Part shown: positions 1-7,934 of the stretch, piece by piece
How positions within the stretch are numbered: position 1 is the first letter of the stretch
Layout: each line of letters starts with the position of its first letter
Source of the DNA: Bernardetiaceae bacterium
Lineage (GTDB): Bacteria > Bacteroidota > Bacteroidia > Cytophagales > Thermoflexibacteraceae
Direction of reading: 5' to 3'
Length of the DNA: 64,000 nt
Assembly: GCA_025057115.1 (NCBI GenBank)
Contig: JANWWZ010000013.1
Coordinates: 1-64,000 of the forward strand
The notes under the pieces: generated by a model
What the model saw: the letters and a program-made list of their open reading frames with translations, nothing else
The model's database searches: none
What the model was told of the DNA's origin: nothing
Position numbers and translations under genes: made by a program

Positions 1-253
<253 letters not shown>

Positions 254-355
254 AAAGCTTTCTTACCTTATCCTGCGCGCCTACCTTGTCAATGAACGCA
301 ATGCCACTGGTACTAACACGTACTAGTGACCTTGTAACTAACTACAATCAAGCTG

Positions 356-386
356 CAAATATATAGCTTGCACTTTAATTTTGCAA
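356..386 (-). promoter_or_regulatory. Predicted 16S rRNA promoter, Bacteroidota type
   Basis: On the minus strand, TTG (386-384) is followed after exactly 20 bases by TATATTTG (363-356). This matches the Bacteroidota housekeeping consensus of a -33 TTTG/TTG and a -7 TAnnTTTG. It lies about 100 bases upstream of the 16S 5' end, leaving a normal rRNA leader. No start site has been mapped; the call rests on motif, spacing and position. Confidence 0.6.
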
Positions 387-515
387 CTCTTAGTTAGTTT
401 TTAATGAACGTTGTGTAAGTCCCAAACGGGCTGCAAATTTGGAAACGCTTTGGATAATTTGCAATAGCTGGTCAATAAATTTTTTTTCTCTGCTTACAAG
501 AGCTTGTTTTTCAGG

Positions 516-1142
516 CTAAAAATTTTCTTTCAAGGGTGGCATTTGGTTCCAGCGGTTAATAATGTATACGATGGAAGGGTAAGTATTAGCCAGCATTTTA
601 GCTCTTTCTGATGGGTCCACCCATTTGACTTTGGTGATGTCCTCCTCGGATTGAGGTCGCATGTTGGAATCATCAAGGCATATCATTTCATACCAAGTGG
701 TTTTTTTGAGGGTGTTGATTTTGTTTTGAATATAAGTGTGCCATACACTACCTATTTTACGGGTGAGCTTCGCCTTTACCCCGCATTCCTCCCATACCTC
801 TCGCAACGCAGCTAATTTTTTGTCTTCTCCTTTGTCGATCTTTCCCTTCGGTAAGTCCCATTTGCCAAGTCTCTTGATAAACAAAATTTGATTGCCTTTC
901 ACCACTAGCCCTCCTGCCGCATACACAACGTTAAAATGCTGTTGAATGAGTGCCTTGAGTTCTTGATAATTGCTGCTAATAAAGTTGTATTGCATGGCTT
1001 TGTGAACATGCGCATTGGTTACCTCGTTGTAGAGATTTATGATTTCTTCCACGTGAGAAATTGGTAAAGAAATCCCTTCCGTTGGCAAAGGCTCATCAGG
1101 CTTGACTAGATTAAAAAGCACATTGTTGACAAAAATCTTCAT
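516..1142 (-). CDS. Nudix hydrolase family protein
   Basis: This 208-residue protein has a complete Nudix box at residues 100-122: G100, E106, then REVWEECGV with R114, E115, E118, E119 and G121 all in register. Such enzymes hydrolyse nucleoside diphosphates linked to another moiety using Mg2+. Residues 1-70 form an extension ahead of the Nudix fold, and WDLPKGKID at 95-103 is the usual lead-in. The substrate cannot be told from sequence; proteins of this layout in Bacteroidota are usually annotated only as Nudix or NTP pyrophosphohydrolase. It is a single gene, transcribed toward the 16S promoter region and divergent from ahcY. Confidence 0.9.
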   Translation of the reverse strand: MKIFVNNVLFNLVKPDEPLPTEGISLPISHVEEIINLYNEVTNAHVHKAMQYNFISSNYQELKALIQQHFNVVYAAGGLVVKGNQILFIKRLGKWDLPKGKIDKGEDKKLAALREVWEECGVKAKLTRKIGSVWHTYIQNKINTLKKTTWYEMICLDDSNMRPQSEEDITKVKWVDPSERAKMLANTYPSIVYIINRWNQMPPLKENF

Positions 1143-1369
1143 TGGTATAAGAAGTTACTTGTGCAAGTTACAATACTTGTAGTTAGGCTTATGCACGAAA
1201 TGATATGTGCTCTTTGAAAATTTTGTAAAAGGTTCAACTACCTTGCCAACACTGCATTTGCATTTCTCTTTTGTCATCGAGCTTTCTCAAAGCTATGACA
1301 AGGGCATACTTGAAAAATTTTTAGACTCTGCTTAAGGTTTGAAATGCCCTACAAATCAAGGCAGGAGTT

Positions 1370-1377
1370 TATCTTTG
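1370..1377 (+). promoter_or_regulatory. Candidate -7 element for ahcY
   Basis: TATCTTTG matches TAnnTTTG exactly and sits 26 bases before the ATG at 1404, the start preferred on alignment grounds. The nearest TTTG upstream (1338-1341) is 28 bases away, longer than the usual spacing, so the -33 half is weak. If used, it would exclude the longer reading frame beginning at 1344. Confidence 0.35.
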
Positions 1378-1403
1378 CAAATGGAGATTTGTATTTGCGA
1401 AAA

Positions 1404-2714
1404 ATGGTAGAAACTACATACTTGCCTTACAAGGTAAAAGACATTAAGCTGGCAGAATGGGGTCGGAAAGAAATTCGGCTGGCGGAAGCGGAAATGCCTG
1501 GATTGATGGCTCTGCGCAAGCTATACGGAGAAAGTAAACCGCTCAAAGGCGCGCGAATTGCAGGCTGCCTTCATATGACAATTCAAACTGCAGTACTTAT
1601 CGAAACACTCATCGAACTGGGAGCAGAAGTAACTTGGTCTTCTTGCAATATTTTCTCCACGCAAGACCATGCCGCTGCTGCTATGGCTGCCGCAGGAGTT
1701 TCTGTATATGCATGGAAGGGAGAAACCCAAGAAGAATTTGAATGGTGTATAGAACAAACGCTATTCTTTGGTCCGGAGCGCAAGCCTTTGAACATGATTT
1801 TGGACGATGGCGGGGATTTGACTAACATGGTACTAGATCGCTATCCTGAACTAGTAAAAGGCATTCGTGGCATCTCAGAGGAAACTACTACAGGAGTGCA
1901 TCGACTCTATGAACGGATGAAAAAAGGCACCTTGCCAATTCCAGCCATTAACGTAAATGATTCGGTCACCAAATCTAAGTTTGATAATAAATATGGCTGC
2001 CGCGAGTCTTGCGTGGATGCCATTCGTCGGGCTACAGATATTATGATCGCAGGTAAAGTGGCAGTAGTAGCAGGGTACGGCGATGTGGGTAAGGGATCAG
2101 CTGCTTCCCTTAGAGGAGCAGGAGCGCGTGTAATAGTAACAGAAATCGATCCCATTTGCGCTCTGCAGGCAGCAATGGATGGCTATGAAGTTCGCCGCAT
2201 GAAAGATGCTATCAAAATAGCTGACATCGTAGTAACTGCTACAGGAAACATTGGCATTGTGCGCGAAGAACACTTCCGCGCAGCTAAGGACAAAGCCATT
2301 ATTTGCAACATCGGACACTTTGATACTGAAATCGATATGGCTTGGCTCAACAAGCACTACGGTCATACGCGCACAGAAATTAAACCGCAAGTAGATTTGT
2401 ATAACATCGATGGAAAAGAAATTATCATATTAGCAGAAGGAAGGCTAGTAAACTTAGGTTGCGGCACAGGTCATCCTTCCTTTGTTATGTCCACCTCTTT
2501 TACCAACCAAGTGCTTGCACAAATAGAACTTTGGACCAATGGTCACAAGTACGAAAACAAAGTTTACACATTGCCTAAGCACCTAGATGAAATGGTAGCC
2601 CGCCTACATCTTGAAAAAATAGGTGCTGAATTAGACGAACTATCACCAGAACAAGCTGCTTATATTGGGGTGGATGTCAAAGGACCTTATAAGCCAGATT
2701 ATTATCGCTACTGA
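1404..2714 (+). CDS. ahcY: Adenosylhomocysteinase (S-adenosylhomocysteine hydrolase)
   Basis: This enzyme reversibly cleaves S-adenosylhomocysteine to adenosine and homocysteine, relieving inhibition of methyltransferases. In the longer frame from 1344 (456 aa), the NAD-binding GYGDVGKG lies at 244-251. The substrate region [17 protein letters not shown] and the C-terminal half, including the PDYYRY end, are those of the family. The start at 1404 is preferred because homologues begin near [16 protein letters not shown], the first 20 residues of the longer frame have no family counterpart, and a TAnnTTTG element lies inside them. The predicted product is then 436 aa, normal for bacteria. It is transcribed alone and followed by a strong terminator. 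Confidence 0.96.
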   Translation: MVETTYLPYKVKDIKLAEWGRKEIRLAEAEMPGLMALRKLYGESKPLKGARIAGCLHMTIQTAVLIETLIELGAEVTWSSCNIFSTQDHAAAAMAAAGVSVYAWKGETQEEFEWCIEQTLFFGPERKPLNMILDDGGDLTNMVLDRYPELVKGIRGISEETTTGVHRLYERMKKGTLPIPAINVNDSVTKSKFDNKYGCRESCVDAIRRATDIMIAGKVAVVAGYGDVGKGSAASLRGAGARVIVTEIDPICALQAAMDGYEVRRMKDAIKIADIVVTATGNIGIVREEHFRAAKDKAIICNIGHFDTEIDMAWLNKHYGHTRTEIKPQVDLYNIDGKEIIILAEGRLVNLGCGTGHPSFVMSTSFTNQVLAQIELWTNGHKYENKVYTLPKHLDEMVARLHLEKIGAELDELSPEQAAYIGVDVKGPYKPDYYRY

Positions 2715-2751
2715 CAGTAGATATCAGCGCATGCCAAGCAAATAATGAAAC

Positions 2752-2787
2752 AAAGGCCATCTTTTCCGTTTAAGATGGCCTTTGTTA
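2752..2787 (+). terminator. Rho-independent terminator after ahcY
   Basis: A perfect 12-bp stem (AAAGGCCATCTT paired with AAGATGGCCTTT) around an 8-base loop is followed by TTTGTTATTA. It lies 37 bases after the ahcY stop and just before the transporter gene. Confidence 0.8.
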
Positions 2788-2809
2788 TTAGTTAAAACAT
2801 TTTGACACC

Positions 2810-3802
2810 ATGAAACAGACCATGAAGAACTCAAAGCAAAAATTCTATTTACAGCAAGTAATAGGCGCGCTGATGGTGATGATAGGTGCTGTGGGTTTTG
2901 CTTCTAAAGCTATCATTGCTAAGTTGATGTACCGCTGCGGAGTGGATACTACATCTATGCTAACCCTGCGGATGCTATTTTCCTTGCCTTTTTTCATGGC
3001 CATAGTTGCTTATTCTCACAGTCGCGTACAGTTTACTTCACAAGACAAATGGCTTATCCCACTGATGGCATTGATAGGATATTATCTCTCTAGCTTGCTA
3101 GACTTTTGGGGACTGCAGTATGTAAGTGCTGGACTGGAGAGACTTATTTTGTTCATCTATCCTACTATTGTGGTAGTGCTATCTGCTTGGTGGTTTAAAA
3201 AGAAAATGTTTAGGCGCCATTATCTTGCGTTGGGATTTACTTACATGGGAATTGCTATTGCTCTTGCTCATGATTTTTCCATCAATGGCAATCTTTTCTG
3301 GCTTGGTGCAGGATTGATTTTCTTGGCTGCTTTTACTTACTCGTTGTATCTCATCATCAGCGGTAGATTGATACCTCGCCTTGGATCAGTGGTGTATATT
3401 TCTTACGTTATGCTCTTTGCCAGCATACCTATTTTTGTTCAATATGGGATAGCGCAGCCAGGTAGCTTATGGCGATTTGATAAGTCTGTTTACCAGCTTA
3501 GCATATGGATGGCAATAGCCTCTACGGTAGCACCTGCCCTGCTAACAAGCGAAGGCATTCGGCGCATAGGGGCAGCCAATACAGCGATCGTCGGTAGTAT
3601 TGGACCCGTTGCTACGATATTTCTTGCTTATGTTTTTCTCGATGAGCCCATTTCCTGGTGGCAATTGATGGGTACTGTGTTAGTACTAGTAGGAGTGTTA
3701 ATGATCACTTTACCTCGGCCTGAGGTGCGGCGGAGCCATTTTGCCGACAATGGATATGTAAAAGAAAAAAGACAACTTTGCCAGCATGAACTAAACGCAT
3801 GA
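2810..3802 (+). CDS. EamA/DMT-family transporter
   Basis: This 330-residue inner-membrane protein has about ten hydrophobic segments arranged as two similar halves (roughly residues 18-150 and 160-300). This is the pattern of EamA drug/metabolite transporters. The second half carries the typical [19 protein letters not shown] and [12 protein letters not shown] segments. The C-terminal ~25 residues are hydrophilic and cytoplasmic. The stop lies 4 bases before panB, suggesting co-transcription; a link to pantothenate precursors is conceivable but not shown. The substrate is unknown. Confidence 0.88.
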   Translation: MKQTMKNSKQKFYLQQVIGALMVMIGAVGFASKAIIAKLMYRCGVDTTSMLTLRMLFSLPFFMAIVAYSHSRVQFTSQDKWLIPLMALIGYYLSSLLDFWGLQYVSAGLERLILFIYPTIVVVLSAWWFKKKMFRRHYLALGFTYMGIAIALAHDFSINGNLFWLGAGLIFLAAFTYSLYLIISGRLIPRLGSVVYISYVMLFASIPIFVQYGIAQPGSLWRFDKSVYQLSIWMAIASTVAPALLTSEGIRRIGAANTAIVGSIGPVATIFLAYVFLDEPISWWQLMGTVLVLVGVLMITLPRPEVRRSHFADNGYVKEKRQLCQHELNA

Positions 3803-3806
3803 AGGC

Positions 3807-4631
3807 ATGTCGGTACACAAAAGCAGCGAGTTAAAGCGAGTAACTACTCATCGACTCATGGAAATGAAACAGCGTGGTGAAAAAATTGCCATGCTTACTG
3901 CTTATGATTACTCAATGGCAAAAATTATTGACAGTGCTGGCATGGATGTAATTTTAGTAGGCGATTCTGCTTCTAATGTAATGGCAGGGCATGAAACTAC
4001 CTTACCCATGAGTTTAGATGAAATGATTTACCATGCTTCTGCAGTAATTCGAGCTGTGAAAAGAGCCTTTGTAGTAGTGGACATGCCTTTTGGAACCTAT
4101 CAAGGCAATTCTCGGCTAGCCCTCAAATCAGCTATTAGAATCATGAAAGAATCAGGAGCGCATGCTGTTAAGATGGAAGGAGGAGAGGAAATCCGCGAAT
4201 CTGTTATGCGTGTCCTTAGTGCTGGCATTCCAGTAATGGGGCATTTAGGACTTACTCCACAGTCTATTTACAAGTTTGGTACTTATTCTGTGAGGGCTAA
4301 GCAAGAAGCTGAAGCCCAAAAGTTGCTCAACGATGCGCGCTTGTTAGAACAATGCGGTTGCTTTGGGCTAGTAGTAGAAAAAATTCCAGCTTCATTGGGC
4401 AAAAAAGTTGCTGAAATGCTTAAAATTCCAGTCATTGGCATTGGAGCAGGTCCTTATGTAGATGGTCAAGTGCTTGTAGTGCATGATATGCTGGGCATTA
4501 CTACTGAATTTCGCCCTCGTTTTCTCCGCCGCTATGCCGACTTACACGGCATTATGATGCAAGCCTTCTGCCGATATATCGAAGATGTTAAAAATGTGGA
4601 CTTTCCCAATGAATCGGAAAGCTATGAATAA
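3807..4631 (+). CDS. panB: 3-methyl-2-oxobutanoate hydroxymethyltransferase
   Basis: PanB catalyses the first committed step to pantothenate: transfer of a hydroxymethyl group from 5,10-methylene-THF to 2-oxoisovalerate, giving ketopantoate. The 274-residue length is normal. Recognisable blocks are [19 protein letters not shown], the metal-binding [50 protein letters not shown] and [21 protein letters not shown]. It sits between the EamA transporter (4-base gap) and a small membrane protein whose start overlaps its last codons. No panC or panD is in the window. Confidence 0.96.
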   Translation: MSVHKSSELKRVTTHRLMEMKQRGEKIAMLTAYDYSMAKIIDSAGMDVILVGDSASNVMAGHETTLPMSLDEMIYHASAVIRAVKRAFVVVDMPFGTYQGNSRLALKSAIRIMKESGAHAVKMEGGEEIRESVMRVLSAGIPVMGHLGLTPQSIYKFGTYSVRAKQEAEAQKLLNDARLLEQCGCFGLVVEKIPASLGKKVAEMLKIPVIGIGAGPYVDGQVLVVHDMLGITTEFRPRFLRRYADLHGIMMQAFCRYIEDVKNVDFPNESESYE

Positions 4632-4863
4632 AAAGACCGTCGTTGCTTTTACTAGTATAGCAATTTTGGTCTTGATGCAAGTAGTACAAACTTTGTTAAA
4701 GTTGATGAATTTGTATCACTTTTCTGCCATTTGCTTAATAGTTTCTGGGGTGGTTGCAATGCTAACGGGGTGGGCTCTGCAAGTCAGACCATGGGTAACA
4801 ATTTTAACAAGTCTCATAGGTATTGTTTTTGGCATACTCAAGTTATTCATAGTTTGGAACTAA
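4624..4863 (+). CDS. Small hydrophobic membrane protein
   Basis: This 79-residue protein begins [11 protein letters not shown] at an ATG overlapping the last codons of panB, which implies translational coupling. It consists of three hydrophobic segments (about residues 4-20, 27-47 and 51-75) and little else, so it is an integral membrane protein. In-frame upstream ATGs at 4585 and 4609 fall deeper inside panB and are less likely. I do not recognise a family; it may be a Bacteroidota-specific DUF. Confidence 0.6.
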   Translation: MNKKTVVAFTSIAILVLMQVVQTLLKLMNLYHFSAICLIVSGVVAMLTGWALQVRPWVTILTSLIGIVFGILKLFIVWN

Positions 4864-4886
4864 CCTTAACGAAGCATTTTGGTTGA

Positions 4887-4908
4887 GAGGCATTAAAGAG
4901 GCATTAAA
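4887..4908. repeat. Short perfect tandem repeat over the manC stop codon
   Basis: The 11-base unit GAGGCATTAAA occurs twice in direct succession. The second copy contains the manC stop codon (TAA on the minus strand at 4906-4904). The duplicate copy provides another in-frame or near-frame TAA just beyond the stop. Probably replication slippage. Confidence 0.6.
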
Positions 4909-5986
4909 GAAATTCTGCTCCTTTTTTTTTGCGCACATCTTCTAGTATTTGTTTAATTTCTTGTTCATGGTCTTTGTGGCAAATGAGTAGTACATTGTCG
5001 TGCTCTACGACTATGTAGTTATTTAATCCATGGGTTACTACCAAGCGGGTGGGAGAGGAAGAATTGACAAGGGTATTAAAAGTTTGATAAGTGAGCACAT
5101 TGCCGATGAGCACGTTGCCATGATTGTCGTGGGGCAGGTGTTCGTAAAAAGATTTCCATGTACCCAAGTCAGACCAACCTAAGTTGCAAGGCACTACATA
5201 CACATTGTTGGCGTGTTCCATGACGCCGTAGTCGATAGAGATATTTCGGCAGCGCTCGTAAGCCCAATGTACTGCGTGCGGTTCTTCGGGAGTATAAAAC
5301 TTGGGAGCAATGATTTCAAAAACTTCGTGCATTTCAGGCAAGTGGTTGTAAAAGGCATTAATTAAAGTTTGCACATGCCAGATAAATATTCCTGCATTCC
5401 ATAGATAGTCGCCGCTGTCTAAAAATGCTTGTGCAAGTTCTGCATTGGGTTTTTCAGTGAAGGTTCTCACCTTATAAACCCCTTCAGTGAGCAATTTTTC
5501 CTCCATGTTGATATATCCATAGCCCGTATCAGGACGGGTAGGAGTAATGCCTAAGGTGATGATAGCCTGATACTGGTCTGCTGCTTGAAGGGCAGTGAGA
5601 GCAGCCTGTTCAAAAGCCTCTTGATAAAGAATAACATGGTCAGAAGGGGCAACTAAAATCACCGCTCCAGGATCTTTTTGAGCAATTTTAAATCCACCAT
5701 AGGCAATACAAGGAGCAGTATTACGCATAAAGGGTTCTAAAAGAATTTGCTCTTGTGAAAACAAGGGCAACTGCTCACGGACAAGCGAACCATATACTTG
5801 ATTGGTCACCACGTAAATATTTTCCAAGGGGCAAATGTTGTGGAAGCGCTTGACTGTGGTTTGCAAAAGAGTTTCGCCTATGCCTAAAATATCTTGAAAT
5901 TGCTTGGGACGCTCCACACGGCTGTGCGGCCACAAACGCGTACCTAAGCCGCCGGCCATAATCAGTACATAATAACGAGAGTTCAT
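4904..5986 (-). CDS. manC: Mannose-1-phosphate guanylyltransferase
   Basis: This enzyme makes GDP-mannose from mannose-1-phosphate and GTP, feeding envelope polysaccharide and lipid-linked mannose. The nucleotidyltransferase signature AGGLGTRLWP is at residues 11-20, followed by RPKQF (26-30). Downstream are DTGYGYI, FTEKPNAE, WNAGIFIW and WSDLGTWKSFYEHLP. At 360 residues it is the short monofunctional form without the phosphomannose isomerase domain of bifunctional AlgA/ManC. It lies downstream of DUF721 on the same strand with a 79-base gap. A dolichol-phosphate-mannose-synthase-like enzyme at 55.8 kb could use its product. Confidence 0.93.
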   Translation of the reverse strand: MNSRYYVLIMAGGLGTRLWPHSRVERPKQFQDILGIGETLLQTTVKRFHNICPLENIYVVTNQVYGSLVREQLPLFSQEQILLEPFMRNTAPCIAYGGFKIAQKDPGAVILVAPSDHVILYQEAFEQAALTALQAADQYQAIITLGITPTRPDTGYGYINMEEKLLTEGVYKVRTFTEKPNAELAQAFLDSGDYLWNAGIFIWHVQTLINAFYNHLPEMHEVFEIIAPKFYTPEEPHAVHWAYERCRNISIDYGVMEHANNVYVVPCNLGWSDLGTWKSFYEHLPHDNHGNVLIGNVLTYQTFNTLVNSSSPTRLVVTHGLNNYIVVEHDNVLLICHKDHEQEIKQILEDVRKKKGAEFL

Positions 5987-6065
5987 CGGTTGGAATATGT
6001 AAATTTTCTGGACTAATAGTGTATCGTTTAGTTAAATTGCAAAATAAATACGGGCAACTAAAAAT

Positions 6066-6377
6066 TTACCTGACTACTATTTCCTCTATGCGCGCTGCAC
6101 GAGAGTCGATTTTTTTGAGCTGTTTTAGCAAATCATCGCGCTGCATGGCGATTTCGGCGCGCAAGGAGGGAAAAGCAACCTTTATCACAAGACAATTTTT
6201 GTAAACCGATATGTTTTCTATGTAATTTTTCCATGTATGAGGTAACAGCTTGCGGAAAGCATTGACTATCTGGACTGCTTCATATTTTTCAGACAGCCCG
6301 TAAGCATTCATCATTTGGCTAATTACCTCTTGCAAAGGCAAAACTTCTGACCGACGAGTGGAATCGAACTTATGCAC
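6066..6377 (-). CDS. DUF721 domain protein (DciA-like)
   Basis: A 103-residue protein with the DUF721 pattern: an N-terminal helix with RSEVLPLQEVISQMMNAYGL, then a compact domain with KLLPHTWKNY, YKNCLVIKVAFPSLRAEIAMQRDDLLKQL. Actinobacterial and proteobacterial relatives (DciA) load the replicative helicase; whether short Bacteroidota members do this is not established. It follows the PSP1-like gene by 91 bases on the same strand, with manC next. Confidence 0.8.
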   Translation of the reverse strand: MHKFDSTRRSEVLPLQEVISQMMNAYGLSEKYEAVQIVNAFRKLLPHTWKNYIENISVYKNCLVIKVAFPSLRAEIAMQRDDLLKQLKKIDSRAARIEEIVVR

Positions 6378-6468
6378 GGCTCAATATGTTGCAGTTAAGG
6401 CGATAAATTTAAGTATTTCAATTGAGATGAAATTGCCCTAGCAAACATAGGGCTGCACAGTTTTTTGT

Positions 6469-7872
6469 TTAGTGTTTGTTTTTGTGATCACTGCTTTTTC
6501 CTGAGTTTGGCTTGCGCTTCTTTTTGGCTTTGCTGCGCAGGAGGCGTTTTTGTTGTAACTTCAAGAGCTTAGCCTGATTATTCTCAGTTTCGCTTTGCTG
6601 TAGTGGTTCTTTTTGAGCTACTTTAGGCTTGCTCGATGGACCATGATTGGCTACTGCACTTGCTTTTTTCTTGCGCTTTTTCTTTTTAGGAGTTGGTGTA
6701 CTTTCAATGGGAGTTGGTTCAGGGGATGTTGTAGTAGGTATTTCTTCTTCTTTTTTTTCTTGAATCTCTTCTTTTTCTTCACTTTCTACGGTCCACACGC
6801 TACTTAAGACAGGATCGGGAAGTATGTCACTAGAGGTAGCAGGAGCTTCCTCTTGCTCTAAGAGAGATTCTACTACGATGCCTTTTTCATTGAGTTCTAT
6901 AATGTGCCTTACTCTTTCCGCAGAGAGGGGGTACCACGTACTCTCTGCGTTGTAACTAAACCACATAATTTTTTTAAAGATGTCGGTTTTTTGCAAATGC
7001 GCTTCCCCGCGAGCCGTTTGCAAGGGTTTTTCTACTTTGGGGATATCTACTAAGGCGTCGAGGTAGGTTTCTAACTCGTAATTAAGGCAGCATTTGAGCC
7101 TACCACACTGTCCGGAAAGTTTGCTAGGATTGAGAGAGAGATTTTGATAGCGAGCAGCAGCCGTGGAAACGCTTTTAAACTCCGTAAGCCAAGTAGAACA
7201 GCACAACTCGCGCCCGCAGACGCCAATGCCGCCAAGACGGCTAGCTTCGTGGCGTAGGCTAATTTGCCTCATCTCTACGCGAATTCTGAACTCGCTTGCA
7301 AGTACTTTAATCAGTTCGCGAAAATCGACGCGGTCATCTGCGGAGTAGTAGAAAGTAGCTTTGGTATTATCTGCTTGAAATTCCACATCAGAGAGTTTCA
7401 TTTCTAGCCCCATTTCTTCGATAATTTCTCTGGTGCGATACAGGGTAGGCATCTCGCGTTTCTGTGCTTCAGCAAATTTTTCTAAGTCCTTTTGTGTAGC
7501 AATTCGCAAGATATGCCTAATCTCTGAGGTATCTTTAATCTTCTTTTTTAGCATTTGCAAACGCACCAGTTCGCCCTGAAGACTCACATAGCCGATGTGA
7601 TAACCGCCACTTGCTGATTCGACTACAACTGCCTCGCCAGTGGTCAGGTGTAGCCCTTGAGCGTTGCGGAAAAATTCTTTTTTACTGCCTTTAAAGCGCA
7701 CTTCTACAATGTCGCACCGCTGAAAGGCAGGAGGCTCCATATTGCTTAGCCAGTCAAATACGTTGAGTTTATTACAACCAGAAGTACCACAGGCGCCATT
7801 ATTGCGGCAGCCAGCTACCTTTCCTTTTTGAAGTGTACCGCAACCCCCACTGGCGCAATTGCCACAACCCAT
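6469..7872 (-). CDS. PSP1 domain protein (RicT/YaaT-like)
   Basis: The 467-residue protein contains the PSP1 C-terminal domain of YaaT/RicT, with FYYSADDRVDFRELIKVLAS, RVEMRQISLRHEASRLGGIG, CGRELCCSTWL and GQCGRLKCCLNYE clearly recognisable (about residues 172-267). RicT of Bacillus belongs to the RicAFT complex affecting mRNA processing and carries Fe-S clusters. The N-terminus here is cysteine-rich (C3, C6, C11, C22, C28, C33), besides the cysteines of the core. The last ~90 residues are a low-complexity Lys/Glu/Pro/Thr tail ending in basic residues, probably disordered and possibly nucleic-acid binding. No RicA or RicF homologue is visible. Same strand as DUF721 and manC. Confidence 0.85.
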   Translation of the reverse strand: MGCGNCASGGCGTLQKGKVAGCRNNGACGTSGCNKLNVFDWLSNMEPPAFQRCDIVEVRFKGSKKEFFRNAQGLHLTTGEAVVVESASGGYHIGYVSLQGELVRLQMLKKKIKDTSEIRHILRIATQKDLEKFAEAQKREMPTLYRTREIIEEMGLEMKLSDVEFQADNTKATFYYSADDRVDFRELIKVLASEFRIRVEMRQISLRHEASRLGGIGVCGRELCCSTWLTEFKSVSTAAARYQNLSLNPSKLSGQCGRLKCCLNYELETYLDALVDIPKVEKPLQTARGEAHLQKTDIFKKIMWFSYNAESTWYPLSAERVRHIIELNEKGIVVESLLEQEEAPATSSDILPDPVLSSVWTVESEEKEEIQEKKEEEIPTTTSPEPTPIESTPTPKKKKRKKKASAVANHGPSSKPKVAQKEPLQQSETENNQAKLLKLQQKRLLRSKAKKKRKPNSGKSSDHKNKH

Positions 7873-7934
7873 ATCAATATCTTGCCAAATGATTATTTTT
7901 CACTTCGAGGTTTAAAGGTATTTAATTTGTCAGT

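Noticed and set aside
1344-1403. Longer ahcY start giving 20 extra residues
   Set aside because: The extra residues do not resemble the family, which begins around the [12 protein letters not shown] block, and a TAnnTTTG element lies within them.
6345-6377. tRNA-like GTGGAATCGAACTTA resembling a reversed T-arm
   Set aside because: It is the coding start of the DUF721 gene; no acceptor stem, anticodon arm or CCA partner can be found around it.
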